A stretch of 64,000 bases of DNA from Stieleria bergensis (GCA_007745635.1 CP036272.1:6687566-6751565); one strand, 5' to 3'. Numbered from the stretch's first letter, positions 36,293 through 46,833 are shown. A program made the numbers and translations. The notes: generated from the letters alone by a model not told the origin.

Positions 36293-36659
36293 GACACTGA
36301 CTGAACCATGAACGACAACCGCAGCGCGATCGAAGAGACTTTGCGCCTGCATGTCGATCGAAATGCAACGATGAGAGACAGTTCAACAACGACCCGATCA
36401 GTCGTTTTGGCGTTAGACACGGTTTGGTCGCGGACGAACGCTGCACCGAAAAATCGGGCCTAGTAGCCGGCGGTTAGCGCCGCAGACGCTAGTTGCCATC
36501 AGTCGTGCGGGGTAACTGCTGGCAAATGATCACCGGCAAACCATTTCGTCGGCCGTAGCGATGATCTGGACGGTCTAAATGACTACACTGTTCACAGACG
36601 AGATCACGGAACTCTCTCACTCTTCACGCCCTTGAGGCAATTCGGAGCCATCCAGCAAG
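36293..36659. other. Intergenic with a decayed coding fragment
   Basis: No intact gene. A short plus-strand stretch near 36308-36370 reads MNDNRSAIEETLRLHVDR, which resembles the beginning of a larger planctomycete hydrolase or peptidase but stops soon after. Together with the ADP-ribosylglycohydrolase relic it marks a decayed stretch upstream of the DUF1552 gene. Confidence 0.4.
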
Positions 36660-37958
36660 ATGAAATCCCGTTCAACCCTTGATCCCTCCCGACGCATCGC
36701 CCTGAAGGCGGCTGGAGTCTCGATCGCCCTGCCGTTGCTTGAATCCGTCCACACAGCGGAAGCGGTTGCGGCGAAGAACCGGGACGCAGCATCAAAAAGG
36801 ATGGTCTTTGTCAGCACGGGACTGGGGATGAACCCCTCGACGTTTTTCCCCGACGAGTATGGCGCTCAATTCGCTTCGTCCCCAGTTTTGCCAGCGATGA
36901 TGAAGCATCGCGGTGAGTTCACGTTGTTTTCGCACATGGACCATCCGAATGTCTTCACCAAGCACGCCGGCATCAAATCACTGCTCAACGGCGTGCTGAA
37001 CAAAAACGCTCGGCCTGGCCAGAACATCTCGATCGATCAGGTCGCTGCCAATCACCTGGGCTATACATCACGCTTTCCTTCTCTGCACATCTCGCTGGGA
37101 GGCGCCGAGAGCGCTTCCTACAGCTCCTCTGGAATCCTGCTAAGACAGGAGACTTCGCCAGAAGCTCTGTTCAAGAAACTGTTCGTAGCTGATTCGGCGG
37201 CGGCACGAAAGCAGCGTGCATTGAAACTGGAAGAGCAGGGGAGTGTCCTTGATCTGGTCCGTACACGAGCGAGTCGACTGGAGCGTGACATCAGTCGATC
37301 CGATCGGGCCAAACTGGACGAGTACCTGACAGCGATCCGAGAAGCCGAAGAACGCCTGCAGGGAATGCGCCGTTGGCAGGACATCGACAAGCCAAAGGTC
37401 ACCAAGGAACAGTACGATCCTGCGGCGCGAGGACACGGCAGCTTGGACTACGGATTCCTCGGGCCGGTCATGTTTGATCTGCTGGCGCTGGCGCTGCAGT
37501 CAGATTCCACCCGTGTCATCACCGCAAACTTCTCGATGCACAATCGTGTGATTGAAATCGACGGCGTGACCAAGGGCTATCACACGCTTTCCCACCACGG
37601 AAACCGCCCGAGCCATCTACGTGAGCTTCAGATCATTGAAACGTTTTACATGCAGCAGTTATCGCGGTTCATCGAAAAACTGAAGGGAATCAACTCGAAT
37701 AGCGGTTCTCTCCTGGATGACACGATGGTGTTCTTTGGCAGCGGCATCAGCGATGCCTCCCGACACTCGAACCGCAACCTGCCAATCATCTTGGCTGGCG
37801 GCGGGCTCAAGCACCAGGGTCATTACGACGCTGTGCAGCGACACAATGGCAAACAAACTCCCTTGAACAATCTCTTTACCACCATGCTTCAGCACTTCGG
37901 GATCGAGATCGAATCCTTCAATGGCGCGACCGGAAATCTGAATCACGTGCTGGCTTAA
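36660..37958 (+). CDS. DUF1552 protein (plus-strand module)
   Basis: A 432-aa DUF1552 protein; the family is abundant in planctomycetes, exported, and almost always beside a DUF1587/1592-type cytochrome gene; its biochemistry is unknown. The N-terminus SRRIALKAAGVSIALPLLES looks like a Tat-type signal with a twin Arg. Family blocks: GLGMNPSTFFPDEYG, FTLFSHMDHPNVFTKHAG, YHTLSHHGNRPSHLRELQII and DDTMVFFGSGISDASRHSNR. The DUF1592 gene starts one base after the stop, so the two are coupled. Confidence 0.9.
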   Translation: MKSRSTLDPSRRIALKAAGVSIALPLLESVHTAEAVAAKNRDAASKRMVFVSTGLGMNPSTFFPDEYGAQFASSPVLPAMMKHRGEFTLFSHMDHPNVFTKHAGIKSLLNGVLNKNARPGQNISIDQVAANHLGYTSRFPSLHISLGGAESASYSSSGILLRQETSPEALFKKLFVADSAAARKQRALKLEEQGSVLDLVRTRASRLERDISRSDRAKLDEYLTAIREAEERLQGMRRWQDIDKPKVTKEQYDPAARGHGSLDYGFLGPVMFDLLALALQSDSTRVITANFSMHNRVIEIDGVTKGYHTLSHHGNRPSHLRELQIIETFYMQQLSRFIEKLKGINSNSGSLLDDTMVFFGSGISDASRHSNRNLPIILAGGGLKHQGHYDAVQRHNGKQTPLNNLFTTMLQHFGIEIESFNGATGNLNHVLA

Positions 37959-37959
37959 T

Positions 37960-40314
37960 ATGAATACCAAAACTGCCTTTCCACTGGTGTGCCTGTTCCT
38001 GCTGGTCGCTGCTGAACGACTGCACGCGGACGATCCCTACTCGCCTGTTCAGCCGTTCCTCAATCGCTATTGTGTTGCTTGCCACGGGGCAACCAAGCAG
38101 AAAGGCGAAGTGCGTCTGGACGACTTCGCCCAGATCGACGGCGCTCTCTGGAGCGACCTCTATGACCAGATCCATGACGCCAGCATGCCCCCTGAGGACG
38201 CTCGCCAGCCCTCGTCGAATGAGCGTGCCAGCATCGCTCAACTTGTGCTACAGATCTCGCGAGATGAAGCCTTCTCCATTCCCACTGGGTACCGCCGCCT
38301 GAACCGCCGAGAATTTCGCAACACCGTGCGTGACCTGCTTGGCCTAAAACCCGGAATCTATGACCCGGCAGGGCGAGTCTTCAAAGACGAAGTCGACCAC
38401 GGATTCGATACCAATGCGGACGAGCTGGTCATTTCCAATGAGCTGCTTTTGGAGTATCTCGAATCAGCCGAACACAGTTTACGGATGGCGTTGTTTCTGA
38501 CAGACCTTCAGCCGCCGGTCACAAAAGTTGTGGCGTTCAAGCCCGGCAAACTTCAGAGCGGAGATCGACGCTTCACCACAAACAAGAAGCATTCGACGGT
38601 CCTGCGTGGATCGGGACAGTACTCTGCAAGTGAAAGCCCACGCGGAGTCGCAATCTCGGGTTACTACAGGATCACTGTTCACGCCGCCGGAGTGGATCGC
38701 AACCACTACGGCAACATGAAGTTCCCGCCCGTAAGCGGTCCGATCAAGATGGGCATCGGCACACGACTCGATAGCGAAGGCAAGCAGTCCACGTCGAATC
38801 TGGCAAAGTCATTCGATCTTTTAGATGACCAGTTCGAAGTCTACAGCACTGTCGTCTGGCTTGAGAAAGGCGCCTACCCTTGGGTCGGTTTCCTCAACGG
38901 AGCGGGCAAACCTGCGTCCAGCATTCGCCAAGCCATTCGGCAACGAAAAGTCGACCCCAAAGAAATCAGTCCAGAGAACTACAACGGACCGGGCGTTGAA
39001 GTGACTCGATTCAGTCTCGAAGGCCCACTGGACCCTCAATGGCCGCCCCCTACCTACCGGACCATTTTCCAGACCGACGAGATGCCCGACTTCGAGAAGG
39101 CCGAAGTCCGCGCTCAACTGATGCAGCGTTTTCTGACGCGTGCATTCCGTCGCCCAGCCACCGATCAGGATGTCCGGGACTACCTTGATTACCTCGACCA
39201 ACAGTATCAGAGGACGTCGGATTGGCAGGAAGCATTCATCAAGACCTTTGCCGCCGCCATGGCCTCGCATGATTTCCTTTACATCAAAGAAGAAATCGGA
39301 CAACTGCCGCCCTTGGAACTGGCCAGCCGGCTTTCTTATTTTCTCTGGAGCACAATGCCCGACGCGGAACTGTTCCAGCTGGCAAGATCGGGCAGGCTCC
39401 TCGATGCGGACGTCTATTCGGCCCAGGTTGAACGCATGCTCGGCGATCCGAGAACGGATGAGTTCGTCCACGGCTTCGCCACCCAATGGCTCTCGCTGGA
39501 CCTGCTCGGAACCATGCCACCGGACATCAAAGACCGACGCTACTCGGCCTACCATAAGCAAAACTACGAGACGGCGTTTCGCAACGAAACGCTGCACTTC
39601 TTCAGGCACGTGCTTTTTGAAAACCAACCTGTCGGCGACTTCCTTGATTCAGACTACTCCATCATCAACGACACTCTGGCAAACGTTTACAACCTGCCCT
39701 TTGACGGTGGCTCGGAATTCCAACGTGTCTCACTGCCCAAAGCATCCCTGCGCGGTGGACTGCTAGGACACGGCAGCATCCTGGCCCTCACGTCTAACGG
39801 AGTGGAAACGCTGCCGGTGACCCGCGGCCACTGGATCCTTGACGAACTGCTGGGAACGCCACCGCCTGCCCCACCCGAAGAGGTCCCCGCTCTTGTCCCC
39901 GATCTGAACGGAGTCGACACGCCAAGAGACCAACTGGTCCGACATCGCAGAGACCCCGCCTGCTTTGAGTGCCACAAACGGATGGATCCACTGGGCCTGG
40001 CTCTGGAGAACTTTGACGTCATCGGAAGATACCGCGCAGCATACGAAACAGGGGCAACAATTGATCCTGCCGGTCAAATCTTTGGCACCAAGTTCCAAAA
40101 CGTGACAGAGCTGCGAAAACTCCTTCGCACACAACAGGATCCATTTGCCAAGAGCCTGATCATCAAACTGGCCGAATACGCCAAAGGCAGGCGACTCAAC
40201 CGGCGCGACCTCGAAATCGTCGATCAGGTCGCGGCAAAATCGAAGCAAGACGAACACCGATTTCAGTCGATGCTACGGCACCTGCTGGCCAGTGAACTCC
40301 TGCTTCACCGCTAA
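37960..40314 (+). CDS. DUF1587/1595/1592/1588/1585 cytochrome-type protein (plus-strand module)
   Basis: A 784-aa exported planctomycete protein. Signal peptide 1-23; heme-binding motif CVACH at residues 38-42; DUF1587 near 105-170 (GYRRLNRREFRNTVRDLLGL); a carbohydrate-binding-like middle; DUF1595 ~395-455; DUF1592 ~465-590 (ELASRLSYFLWSTMPDAELF); DUF1588 ~610-705, with CFECHKRMDPLGLALENFDV; DUF1585 at the end. The second CxxCH-like site, CFECH, could bind another heme. Function is unproven; thought to be an electron-transfer partner of carbohydrate or sulfatase metabolism. It follows DUF1552 directly. Confidence 0.9.
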   Translation: MNTKTAFPLVCLFLLVAAERLHADDPYSPVQPFLNRYCVACHGATKQKGEVRLDDFAQIDGALWSDLYDQIHDASMPPEDARQPSSNERASIAQLVLQISRDEAFSIPTGYRRLNRREFRNTVRDLLGLKPGIYDPAGRVFKDEVDHGFDTNADELVISNELLLEYLESAEHSLRMALFLTDLQPPVTKVVAFKPGKLQSGDRRFTTNKKHSTVLRGSGQYSASESPRGVAISGYYRITVHAAGVDRNHYGNMKFPPVSGPIKMGIGTRLDSEGKQSTSNLAKSFDLLDDQFEVYSTVVWLEKGAYPWVGFLNGAGKPASSIRQAIRQRKVDPKEISPENYNGPGVEVTRFSLEGPLDPQWPPPTYRTIFQTDEMPDFEKAEVRAQLMQRFLTRAFRRPATDQDVRDYLDYLDQQYQRTSDWQEAFIKTFAAAMASHDFLYIKEEIGQLPPLELASRLSYFLWSTMPDAELFQLARSGRLLDADVYSAQVERMLGDPRTDEFVHGFATQWLSLDLLGTMPPDIKDRRYSAYHKQNYETAFRNETLHFFRHVLFENQPVGDFLDSDYSIINDTLANVYNLPFDGGSEFQRVSLPKASLRGGLLGHGSILALTSNGVETLPVTRGHWILDELLGTPPPAPPEEVPALVPDLNGVDTPRDQLVRHRRDPACFECHKRMDPLGLALENFDVIGRYRAAYETGATIDPAGQIFGTKFQNVTELRKLLRTQQDPFAKSLIIKLAEYAKGRRLNRRDLEIVDQVAAKSKQDEHRFQSMLRHLLASELLLHR

Positions 40315-40583
40315 CTGAACTTCACACACCTGAATCGATTCATACAAGTCTCGGGGTTCACAATCATCTGAAATCCGTGACGAGCGCGGCCCTGATCACC
40401 GAGCGTACTGACCAGCACGCCGCCATCAGTCGATCGATGCGAACTGGATGAAGGCGACAAGCGTCGACAAAGCGGACAAACGCGACTGCTCGAAGCACTG
40501 CCTGTCGACAGGATCGCGTAACACTTCGCCGAAAACTGCAACATTCCCCGAAACCTTCGCTTTCAGCAACAGAATTTCAACTC

Positions 40584-42701
40584 ATGAAAAACACCCTGAC
40601 CACCATTTTGGCCGCGCTGATGATCTCGCTGACAGCGGCGCCGTTGTGCCGTGCAGACGAGGCGCCACCCAATGTCGTTCTGATCTTTGCCGATGACCTC
40701 GGTTACGGAGACTTGGGTTGTTACGGCGCGACGAAAGTACAAACGCCCAATCTGGACAGGCTTGCCGCTCAGGGACGCCGGTTCACGGACGCTCATTCGG
40801 CCTCTGCGGTCTGCACTCCGTCTCGCTATGCACTGCTCACCGGCCAATACCCCGTGCGTGGAAACGGCGGCCGTGGCGTTTGGGGGCCGGCACCCATTAC
40901 GTCTCCGCTGATCGTCAAGACCGACCAAACGACGATTGCCGATGTCTTCAAGAGCCGCGGTTACGACACCGCCGTCATCGGGAAGTGGCATCTGGGGTTC
41001 GGCAACGAACGCAATGCGTGGCAGGAACCGTTGCGCCCCGGGCCTCAGGACCTCGGCTTTGATTACTACTTTGGCATGCCGGTTGTTAACAGCGCCCCTC
41101 CATATGTCTATGTGGAAAACGATCGCGTCGTGGGAAGTGACCCTGATGATCCGCTGGTTTATCTGGGCAGGAATGCCAAAGGCGCCACGGCGATCACTCC
41201 CATTCCCCCAGAGGCTGCCAATCGCAGTGCCAACGCCTTCGGCGGAGCGAAGGTGGCTCACCAGTTGTTCAACGACTACCAAGTGGGAACAACCTTCGCA
41301 AAAAAATCAGTTCAATGGATCACCGAGCGCAAAGACAAACCGTTCTTCCTGTATCTGGCGACAACCAATATCCATCACCCATTCACTCCCGCCAAGCGTT
41401 TCCAGGGCACCAGTCAATGCGGTCTTTATGGCGATTTCATCCACGAACTGGACTGGATCGTTGGCGAGGTCCTGACCTGCCTGGAAGAACAGGGATTAAG
41501 CGACAACACGCTGGTCATCTTTACCAGTGACAATGGGGGCATGTTCAACCATGGCGGACAGACTGCGTTCAAAGCTGGGCATCGACAGAACGGTACCCTG
41601 CTGGGGTTCAAGTTTGGCATCTGGGAAGGCGGGCACCGGGTGCCGATGATCGTCCGCTGGCCGGGCAAAGTCAAGGCCGGGACCACCTCCAGTCAGGTGA
41701 TCAGCAATGTTGACATGCTTGCCACGTTTGCGGCGGTCACTGAACAAACCATGGAGAACACTCAGCAGGCAGACAGCGTCAACATGCTCCCTGCCTTTCT
41801 AGGCGAACCCGAGCAACAGATCCGCGACCACCTGGTTCTTGCACCCAACAAAGGCACTCATCTGTCGATCCGCAAAGGCAAGTGGATGTACATTCCGTCG
41901 CAAGGCAGTGGCGGTTTCGGGGGCAGGACTCCCAACAACCACACATTCGCAGGACCGGCAGCCGCCAGCTTTGTCGGTTCTGTCAACAGCGACATCGAAG
42001 ACGGAAAAATCAGGAAGGATGCGCCGCCTGCTCAACTCTACAACCTGGAAGCCGACGTTAATCAGATAATCAACGTGATCAACGAACACCCCGAAGTTGT
42101 CAAGGAACTGAGCTCGCTGCTGGCAACCTACAAACCAAAAACCGGCCCCACGACTCGCCGCACAGGACGAGGCAATCCGGCGAAAAAAATTCCCGCCACG
42201 CCAAGTTCCCGCGCTGCATCGTTTGATTTTGAATCCGGCACGCTGGCGCCCTGGAAAATTGTCGACGGTCAATTCGGCCACATCATTGGCAGTCGAGACA
42301 GGTTCTTCCACAACAAGGGCGCCTACAACAAACAGGGCAAACACTACCTGACGACGCTTGAACCGTCCGCAGATGCCGAAAAAGGCCTGGACTCTCAAAC
42401 CGGTGTCATTGTGTCACCGTATTTCATCCCCAAAGCTGGCAAAATGACGTTTCGCGTCGGCGGAGGAGATGGAGCACTGGTGTACGTGGCACTGTGTACA
42501 GCCGATGGGAATGAAGTCCAGTTTGCGCGCGGATGGAAAGATCAGGTGATGCAAAATCGCGAGTGGAATCTTGCCCCTTACGCCGGCAAGAAAATGTTCA
42601 TCAAAGTGGTCGACAAAGCAATCGACGGCTGGGGACACATCACCGCCGATGATTTTCAGTTTGATGGTGAAGTCCTGACGGAATTCCCAGAGATCCCCTA
42701 A
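40584..42701 (+). CDS. Sulfatase (formylglycine-dependent) with C-terminal jelly-roll
   Basis: A 705-aa type I sulfatase, secreted (signal peptide ending near PLCRADEA). The active-site sequence AVCTPSRYALLTGQ puts formylglycine at Cys77; LIFADDLGYGDLGCYG binds calcium; GKWHLGFG and FTSDNGGMFNHGG complete the site. Residues about 550-705 are an added beta-sandwich (FDFESGTLAPWKIVDGQFGH, FRVGGGDGALVYVAL) of carbohydrate-binding type, seen on planctomycete sulfatases and GH32 enzymes. Separated from the DUF1592 gene by 269 bases, so possibly its own promoter. Substrate is probably a sulfated polysaccharide; regiospecificity cannot be read. Confidence 0.92.
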   Translation: MKNTLTTILAALMISLTAAPLCRADEAPPNVVLIFADDLGYGDLGCYGATKVQTPNLDRLAAQGRRFTDAHSASAVCTPSRYALLTGQYPVRGNGGRGVWGPAPITSPLIVKTDQTTIADVFKSRGYDTAVIGKWHLGFGNERNAWQEPLRPGPQDLGFDYYFGMPVVNSAPPYVYVENDRVVGSDPDDPLVYLGRNAKGATAITPIPPEAANRSANAFGGAKVAHQLFNDYQVGTTFAKKSVQWITERKDKPFFLYLATTNIHHPFTPAKRFQGTSQCGLYGDFIHELDWIVGEVLTCLEEQGLSDNTLVIFTSDNGGMFNHGGQTAFKAGHRQNGTLLGFKFGIWEGGHRVPMIVRWPGKVKAGTTSSQVISNVDMLATFAAVTEQTMENTQQADSVNMLPAFLGEPEQQIRDHLVLAPNKGTHLSIRKGKWMYIPSQGSGGFGGRTPNNHTFAGPAAASFVGSVNSDIEDGKIRKDAPPAQLYNLEADVNQIINVINEHPEVVKELSSLLATYKPKTGPTTRRTGRGNPAKKIPATPSSRAASFDFESGTLAPWKIVDGQFGHIIGSRDRFFHNKGAYNKQGKHYLTTLEPSADAEKGLDSQTGVIVSPYFIPKAGKMTFRVGGGDGALVYVALCTADGNEVQFARGWKDQVMQNREWNLAPYAGKKMFIKVVDKAIDGWGHITADDFQFDGEVLTEFPEIP

Positions 42702-43092
42702 GTGTTACCGGCCGAACTGTTGTGAATTCTGGAGCAGCGATTTCGCCTAGATCCCCTGCCTTGAAAGAGATGCGAGGCAAGAACTTCTCCGGCTCAGCAT
42801 GTGCTGCTGGATGTTGATTCGATCGCTGCGGACGTTGCTTTGACAAGACGCGCTTCAATAATGCGTTCACTTTATAACCCATCAACCGGCTTGGGATGTC
42901 GAGGTTTGACAGGGTGCGTGCAAGCACAACACCCGACCGAATGCAAAGCTCTTCAAAGCACTGGTGCGTGCAAGCACAACACCCTACGTCGCTTGAATTC
43001 CAGCACGACCAGTGGCAATCGGTTGATGGTCGCCGTTCGCTCCGCGAAAGGCGACTCTTAGCAGATGAGGAGATGTCCCACCTTGTCTCGCC
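42702..43092. other. Convergent intergenic region
   Basis: Gap between two converging operons (sulfatase on plus, DUF1592 on minus). It contains the paired GTGCGTGCAAGCAC repeats at 42914 and 42964, which could fold and serve as a bidirectional transcription barrier, but no classical T-tract terminator. Confidence 0.5.
42914..42983 (+). repeat. Two GTGCGTGCAAGCAC repeat units
   Basis: GTGCGTGCAAGCACAACACC occurs at 42914-42933 and again, identical, at 42964-42983, 50 bases apart start to start. The same unit with one change is at 25214. The spacing and exact identity suggest a recent local duplication of a small repeat. Confidence 0.7.
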
Positions 43093-45558
43093 CTAGTTCT
43101 TCAGGAAGCTCTCGCTGACGACGATCGCTCGAATCAGATCGCGAAGGCCTGCGTCGGGTTCGGCCATCTGCTCGCAAATCCGGTCGATGACAGAGCGATC
43201 GCCAACTTCGACTTCGCGGCCAAGCGCGTAGGTCATCAGTTTCTCACTCAGACTGCGAGTGAACTGATCGTGCCGCTTGATCAATAGGGTGCGAAGTTCA
43301 CGGATGTCATCGAACTGTTCGCCGCTGGGCAGCTGGCCCGAAGCGTCAACCGGCAAGCCCTTGCCGTACTGAGTCCGCCAAGCGCCGATGGGATCAAAAC
43401 TCTCCAAGGCGAACCCCAGCGGATCGATTTTGCGGTGACACTCGGCGCAGGCAGCGATGCTGCGGTGCTTGGCCAGCTCTTCACGAACGGTCAGAGCGCC
43501 GCGGATGTCGGGTTCAATCTCCGGCACATCATCGGGCGGGGGCGGCGGAGTGTATCCCAAAACCTTCTCCAAAGCATAGATGCCACGCACGACCGGCGAA
43601 GTGTCCACACCGTTAGCCGAAGCCGTCAGGAAACTGCCCTGGGTCATCAGCCCTCCACGCACCGTGCCAGCGGTCGAGACCCGGCGCAGATGGTTGCCTA
43701 CGACCGGAGGCAACTCGTAATGCGCAGCCAATTCACGGTTGACAAACGTATAATCGGCATCGAGGAAACGTTTGGGCGGCAAGTTTTGATCAAGAAGGTG
43801 ACGGAAGAACAGCGTCGTCTCGCCCGCCATGGCCGACTCAAGATTGTCCCGATAATACACACCGAATTCACCCGACACCGGCATCTCACCCAGGTTGTCC
43901 CAGTCCAGCCAGCGCCGCACGAACTGATTGACAAACCGCTCAGAGCGAGGATCCTTTAACATGCGATCAACTTCGGCATCAAGCACCTTCGGGTCGCTTA
44001 AGTGACCCGCGCCAGCATGAGCCAGCAGCTGGGCATCAGGCTGTGAAGACCAGAGAAAGTACGACAAGCGCGAGGCCAGACTGTACCCGCCAAGCGTTCC
44101 CTGTCCCTCTTGCAGATAGATAAACGACGGCGAGCACAAAATCGTCTGGAACCCAAGCTGCAATGCAGCCAGCGGCTCCAGGCCTGAATCAAGCTTTGCG
44201 ATCACCATCCGCTCAATCGGCTTCAACTCGTCAGCCTGCAACGGGCGACGAAAAGCACCGGCGGCAAACACACGCAAGCGTTGAATGATTGTGTTACGGT
44301 TCAGATCCTCGGGTTGCAGGTCGCCATACATCAACCGGTGACCCGCCGGCGGCCACTGTTCAAGGTGCGGGCCTTCGACTTGGATGTCAAAGATGCGAAG
44401 TTTCGGACCGCGATAAACCTTCAGCAGGCCATGAGATTTCTCATAGCCGGATTTCATCTTGGCGAACGGCGCGACCTCGGGATGTTCGGCGGCTTTCTGT
44501 GTGATGATGCGAACCAAGCGTTTCGCGGCACTCGTTCCGTTGCGAAATCGCACTTCAGGCTCGAAACCCTGATCGATGTGAGTGGTCCACTCGAACCACG
44601 CCGGCTCCTCGCTGGTCAGTTCGGCCAGACCGACGGAGCGTTCGGTGGTGATGTTGCCGGTGCTCTCAACGCTGCCCTCCCGGTCAACCATCGCCAGTTC
44701 CAAGACCAGCGGGTCACCGTTGCGGAAGTCATCCAAGGCCGTGCCATACGGGTGATCGCGATCAATCGCCGCAGCCTTCACACGCACGGTGTACATGCCG
44801 CTATGAGCCACGCCGCCATACAAGGGACGGAACCCGATGTGCCCACCTCGATAGTGACGGCCATACAGATCGGTGTATGGCGTGTCTGGGATGAACCGAA
44901 AGCGGTCAACATGAAAGAGCTTGGGCAGATTCTCCTTGTCTTTGCCAGTGAAGTAGTACGGCGTCTGCTGGGCGTACTGCTTTGACTCCGGTCGAGGCCC
45001 GAAATGCGTCGCACGCCTGATCGCTTCCTCGGCCGCACCCAGGTAATGATCCAACAGCATGCCAGAGGTCACCAGTTCGCGTCCGTTGTTGTCAAACCCG
45101 TCCACTTTGACATCCGGCGGGAAATCCGCTGCGGGATTCCATGCCTGAACATTCAGTGACAGAAGGTCACCGATCGTGTGTTGATACTCGAACCGGTTGA
45201 GCCGTCGCATGACGGTGTGTTGACCGTGAGATGTCAACTCGGCACGCGCGTCGGCGATTCCCGCAGTGATCGACGCGATGGTCTTGGCCTTCTCGTCTGC
45301 ACTCGGTTGCCGCTTCTTTGGCGGTGGCATCTCGCCGAGGTTCAGCTGATCAACGATCTCCTGCCAGAGCTCCAACTGGTGAAGGTCCGTGATCGCATCG
45401 CCCAGACCGTCGAAGCGGCGGTCAGATTTCTGGGTGTCCGGGCCGTGACAGTCGATGCAGTAGGTCGCAAGAAACTGCCTGGGCAGCTCGGCATCGGCTA
45501 CTCCACTCAGAGCAACCAGCATCGCCAGGCACAGTGTGGTCAAAGTTGTCTTGTTCAT
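43093..45558 (-). CDS. DUF1587/1595/1592/1588/1585 cytochrome-type protein (minus-strand module)
   Basis: An 821-aa paralogue of the gene at 37960 with the same domain order. Signal peptide ending near GVADA; heme motif CIDCH at residues 34-38; DUF1587 with MRRLNRFEYQHTIGDLLSL; DUF1592 with SLASRLSYFLWSSQPDAQL; DUF1588 with CAECHRKIDPLGFALESFDP; DUF1585 at the C-terminus. It is the last gene of the sigma-FecR-DUF1552-DUF1592 operon, 14 bases after DUF1552. The two paralogues in the window are clearly divergent, so they are not a recent duplication. Confidence 0.9.
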   Translation of the reverse strand: MNKTTLTTLCLAMLVALSGVADAELPRQFLATYCIDCHGPDTQKSDRRFDGLGDAITDLHQLELWQEIVDQLNLGEMPPPKKRQPSADEKAKTIASITAGIADARAELTSHGQHTVMRRLNRFEYQHTIGDLLSLNVQAWNPAADFPPDVKVDGFDNNGRELVTSGMLLDHYLGAAEEAIRRATHFGPRPESKQYAQQTPYYFTGKDKENLPKLFHVDRFRFIPDTPYTDLYGRHYRGGHIGFRPLYGGVAHSGMYTVRVKAAAIDRDHPYGTALDDFRNGDPLVLELAMVDREGSVESTGNITTERSVGLAELTSEEPAWFEWTTHIDQGFEPEVRFRNGTSAAKRLVRIITQKAAEHPEVAPFAKMKSGYEKSHGLLKVYRGPKLRIFDIQVEGPHLEQWPPAGHRLMYGDLQPEDLNRNTIIQRLRVFAAGAFRRPLQADELKPIERMVIAKLDSGLEPLAALQLGFQTILCSPSFIYLQEGQGTLGGYSLASRLSYFLWSSQPDAQLLAHAGAGHLSDPKVLDAEVDRMLKDPRSERFVNQFVRRWLDWDNLGEMPVSGEFGVYYRDNLESAMAGETTLFFRHLLDQNLPPKRFLDADYTFVNRELAAHYELPPVVGNHLRRVSTAGTVRGGLMTQGSFLTASANGVDTSPVVRGIYALEKVLGYTPPPPPDDVPEIEPDIRGALTVREELAKHRSIAACAECHRKIDPLGFALESFDPIGAWRTQYGKGLPVDASGQLPSGEQFDDIRELRTLLIKRHDQFTRSLSEKLMTYALGREVEVGDRSVIDRICEQMAEPDAGLRDLIRAIVVSESFLKN

Positions 45559-45572
45559 GTTTTGCCTGTGCC

Positions 45573-46829
45573 TTACACCAGTTTCATGGGCGAAAATGTG
45601 CCTGTGCTCTTACCAAACCGATCGGTCTGGATGCCGAACCACTGCAGCGTCGACAGCCACAGGTTCGACAACGGCACACGTTTGTGCTCCTCATCCGGGC
45701 AGACCACGTGGCCCTGGTGGTTCATTCCACCGCCGGCAAGGATCACCGGCAGGTTCCGGTTGCTGTGGCTTGATCCATTGCCCATTCCGCTGCCCCAGAC
45801 CACCGCGGTGTGATCGAAGACCTGAGCTTCCTTCAGCTTTTCGATCAGGTGACCAAACTGTGTCATCAGGTAGGTGTCGACAATCTGGAGCTGTGCGAGG
45901 CGCTCTTCCGATTTGCTGTGGTGCGACAGCCCGTGGTAGCTGCCGACATCCAGTTCAGAGGTCCGAAACCCCATGGGGATCTCGAACGTGGCGACGCGCG
46001 TCGAGTCGGTCTGCAGCGCCAGTGTCAGCAAATCGTAGAACAGCGGAATCTCTTCAAGATGCATGCGCTCCTGATCCGCCACAGGGTCGATCGGGGACGC
46101 GGGCTTGGGTTGATCCAACCACGCCTGCGACATCTGCAACTGTTTCTCGACTTCTCGCACACTGGTCAGGTACTGATCTAGTTTCTGGCGGTCTGCAGCA
46201 CTGAGTTTCCCATCCAGCTGCCCAGCGGATTCACGCAGGGCATCAAGCACGCTGGCCCGATGCGTTAATCGCGTGCGTTGTCTACCAATTGACGCGGCAT
46301 CAGACTGGACGAACAAGGCCGCGAACAGGCGCGCCGGGTTATTGACCGGCGGGAGACGCACACCGGAGCGAGTCCAACTGAGGTCCGTGCCGTTGTCCAA
46401 TCCAGCCGTGATCGACGGGAAACGCGTGGCACTGCCAACGTGCTCCGCAGCCGCCTGGTCGATGGTCATGTTCTTATCGGGAAATCCAGCAGACTCGTCC
46501 TTGCGGATGCCAGAGAGAAAGGCCTGAACGCCCTTGTGCCCACCGTTCATGCCGTCATCAAGGTTCGAGAAGACCGTAAAGTCATCCCGGTGAGCATCAA
46601 TGTTCTGCAGCGTCGGGCTGGTCTTGTAGTCCTTGCCGGCCGTCTTGGGAAAGAAGCTGCCGGGATAGTACCCAAGGTGGTTGCCGATACAGACCAGACG
46701 CCGAGGATTGGCATCCCGTTTTTCCGCTGCCCAGCCCAACTGACTTTCCATTAACGGCAGTGCCAGAGCGATGCCCGTTCCCTGCAGGAACTTGCGGCGG
46801 TCCAGAGGTTTCGTTTGTTTTATCATCAC
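45573..46829 (-). CDS. DUF1552 protein (minus-strand module)
   Basis: A 418-aa DUF1552 protein, paralogue of the one at 36660. The N-terminus LDRRKFLQGTGIALALPLME is a twin-Arg export signal. Blocks: NHLGYYPGSFFPKTAGKDY, FTVFSNLDDGMNGGHKGVQ, YHGLSHHSKSEERLAQLQI and AVVWGSGMGNGSSHSNRN. Sits four bases downstream of the FecR-type gene, so it belongs to the operon headed by the ECF sigma factor. Confidence 0.9.
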   Translation of the reverse strand: MMIKQTKPLDRRKFLQGTGIALALPLMESQLGWAAEKRDANPRRLVCIGNHLGYYPGSFFPKTAGKDYKTSPTLQNIDAHRDDFTVFSNLDDGMNGGHKGVQAFLSGIRKDESAGFPDKNMTIDQAAAEHVGSATRFPSITAGLDNGTDLSWTRSGVRLPPVNNPARLFAALFVQSDAASIGRQRTRLTHRASVLDALRESAGQLDGKLSAADRQKLDQYLTSVREVEKQLQMSQAWLDQPKPASPIDPVADQERMHLEEIPLFYDLLTLALQTDSTRVATFEIPMGFRTSELDVGSYHGLSHHSKSEERLAQLQIVDTYLMTQFGHLIEKLKEAQVFDHTAVVWGSGMGNGSSHSNRNLPVILAGGGMNHQGHVVCPDEEHKRVPLSNLWLSTLQWFGIQTDRFGKSTGTFSPMKLV

Positions 46830-46833
46830 TCAC

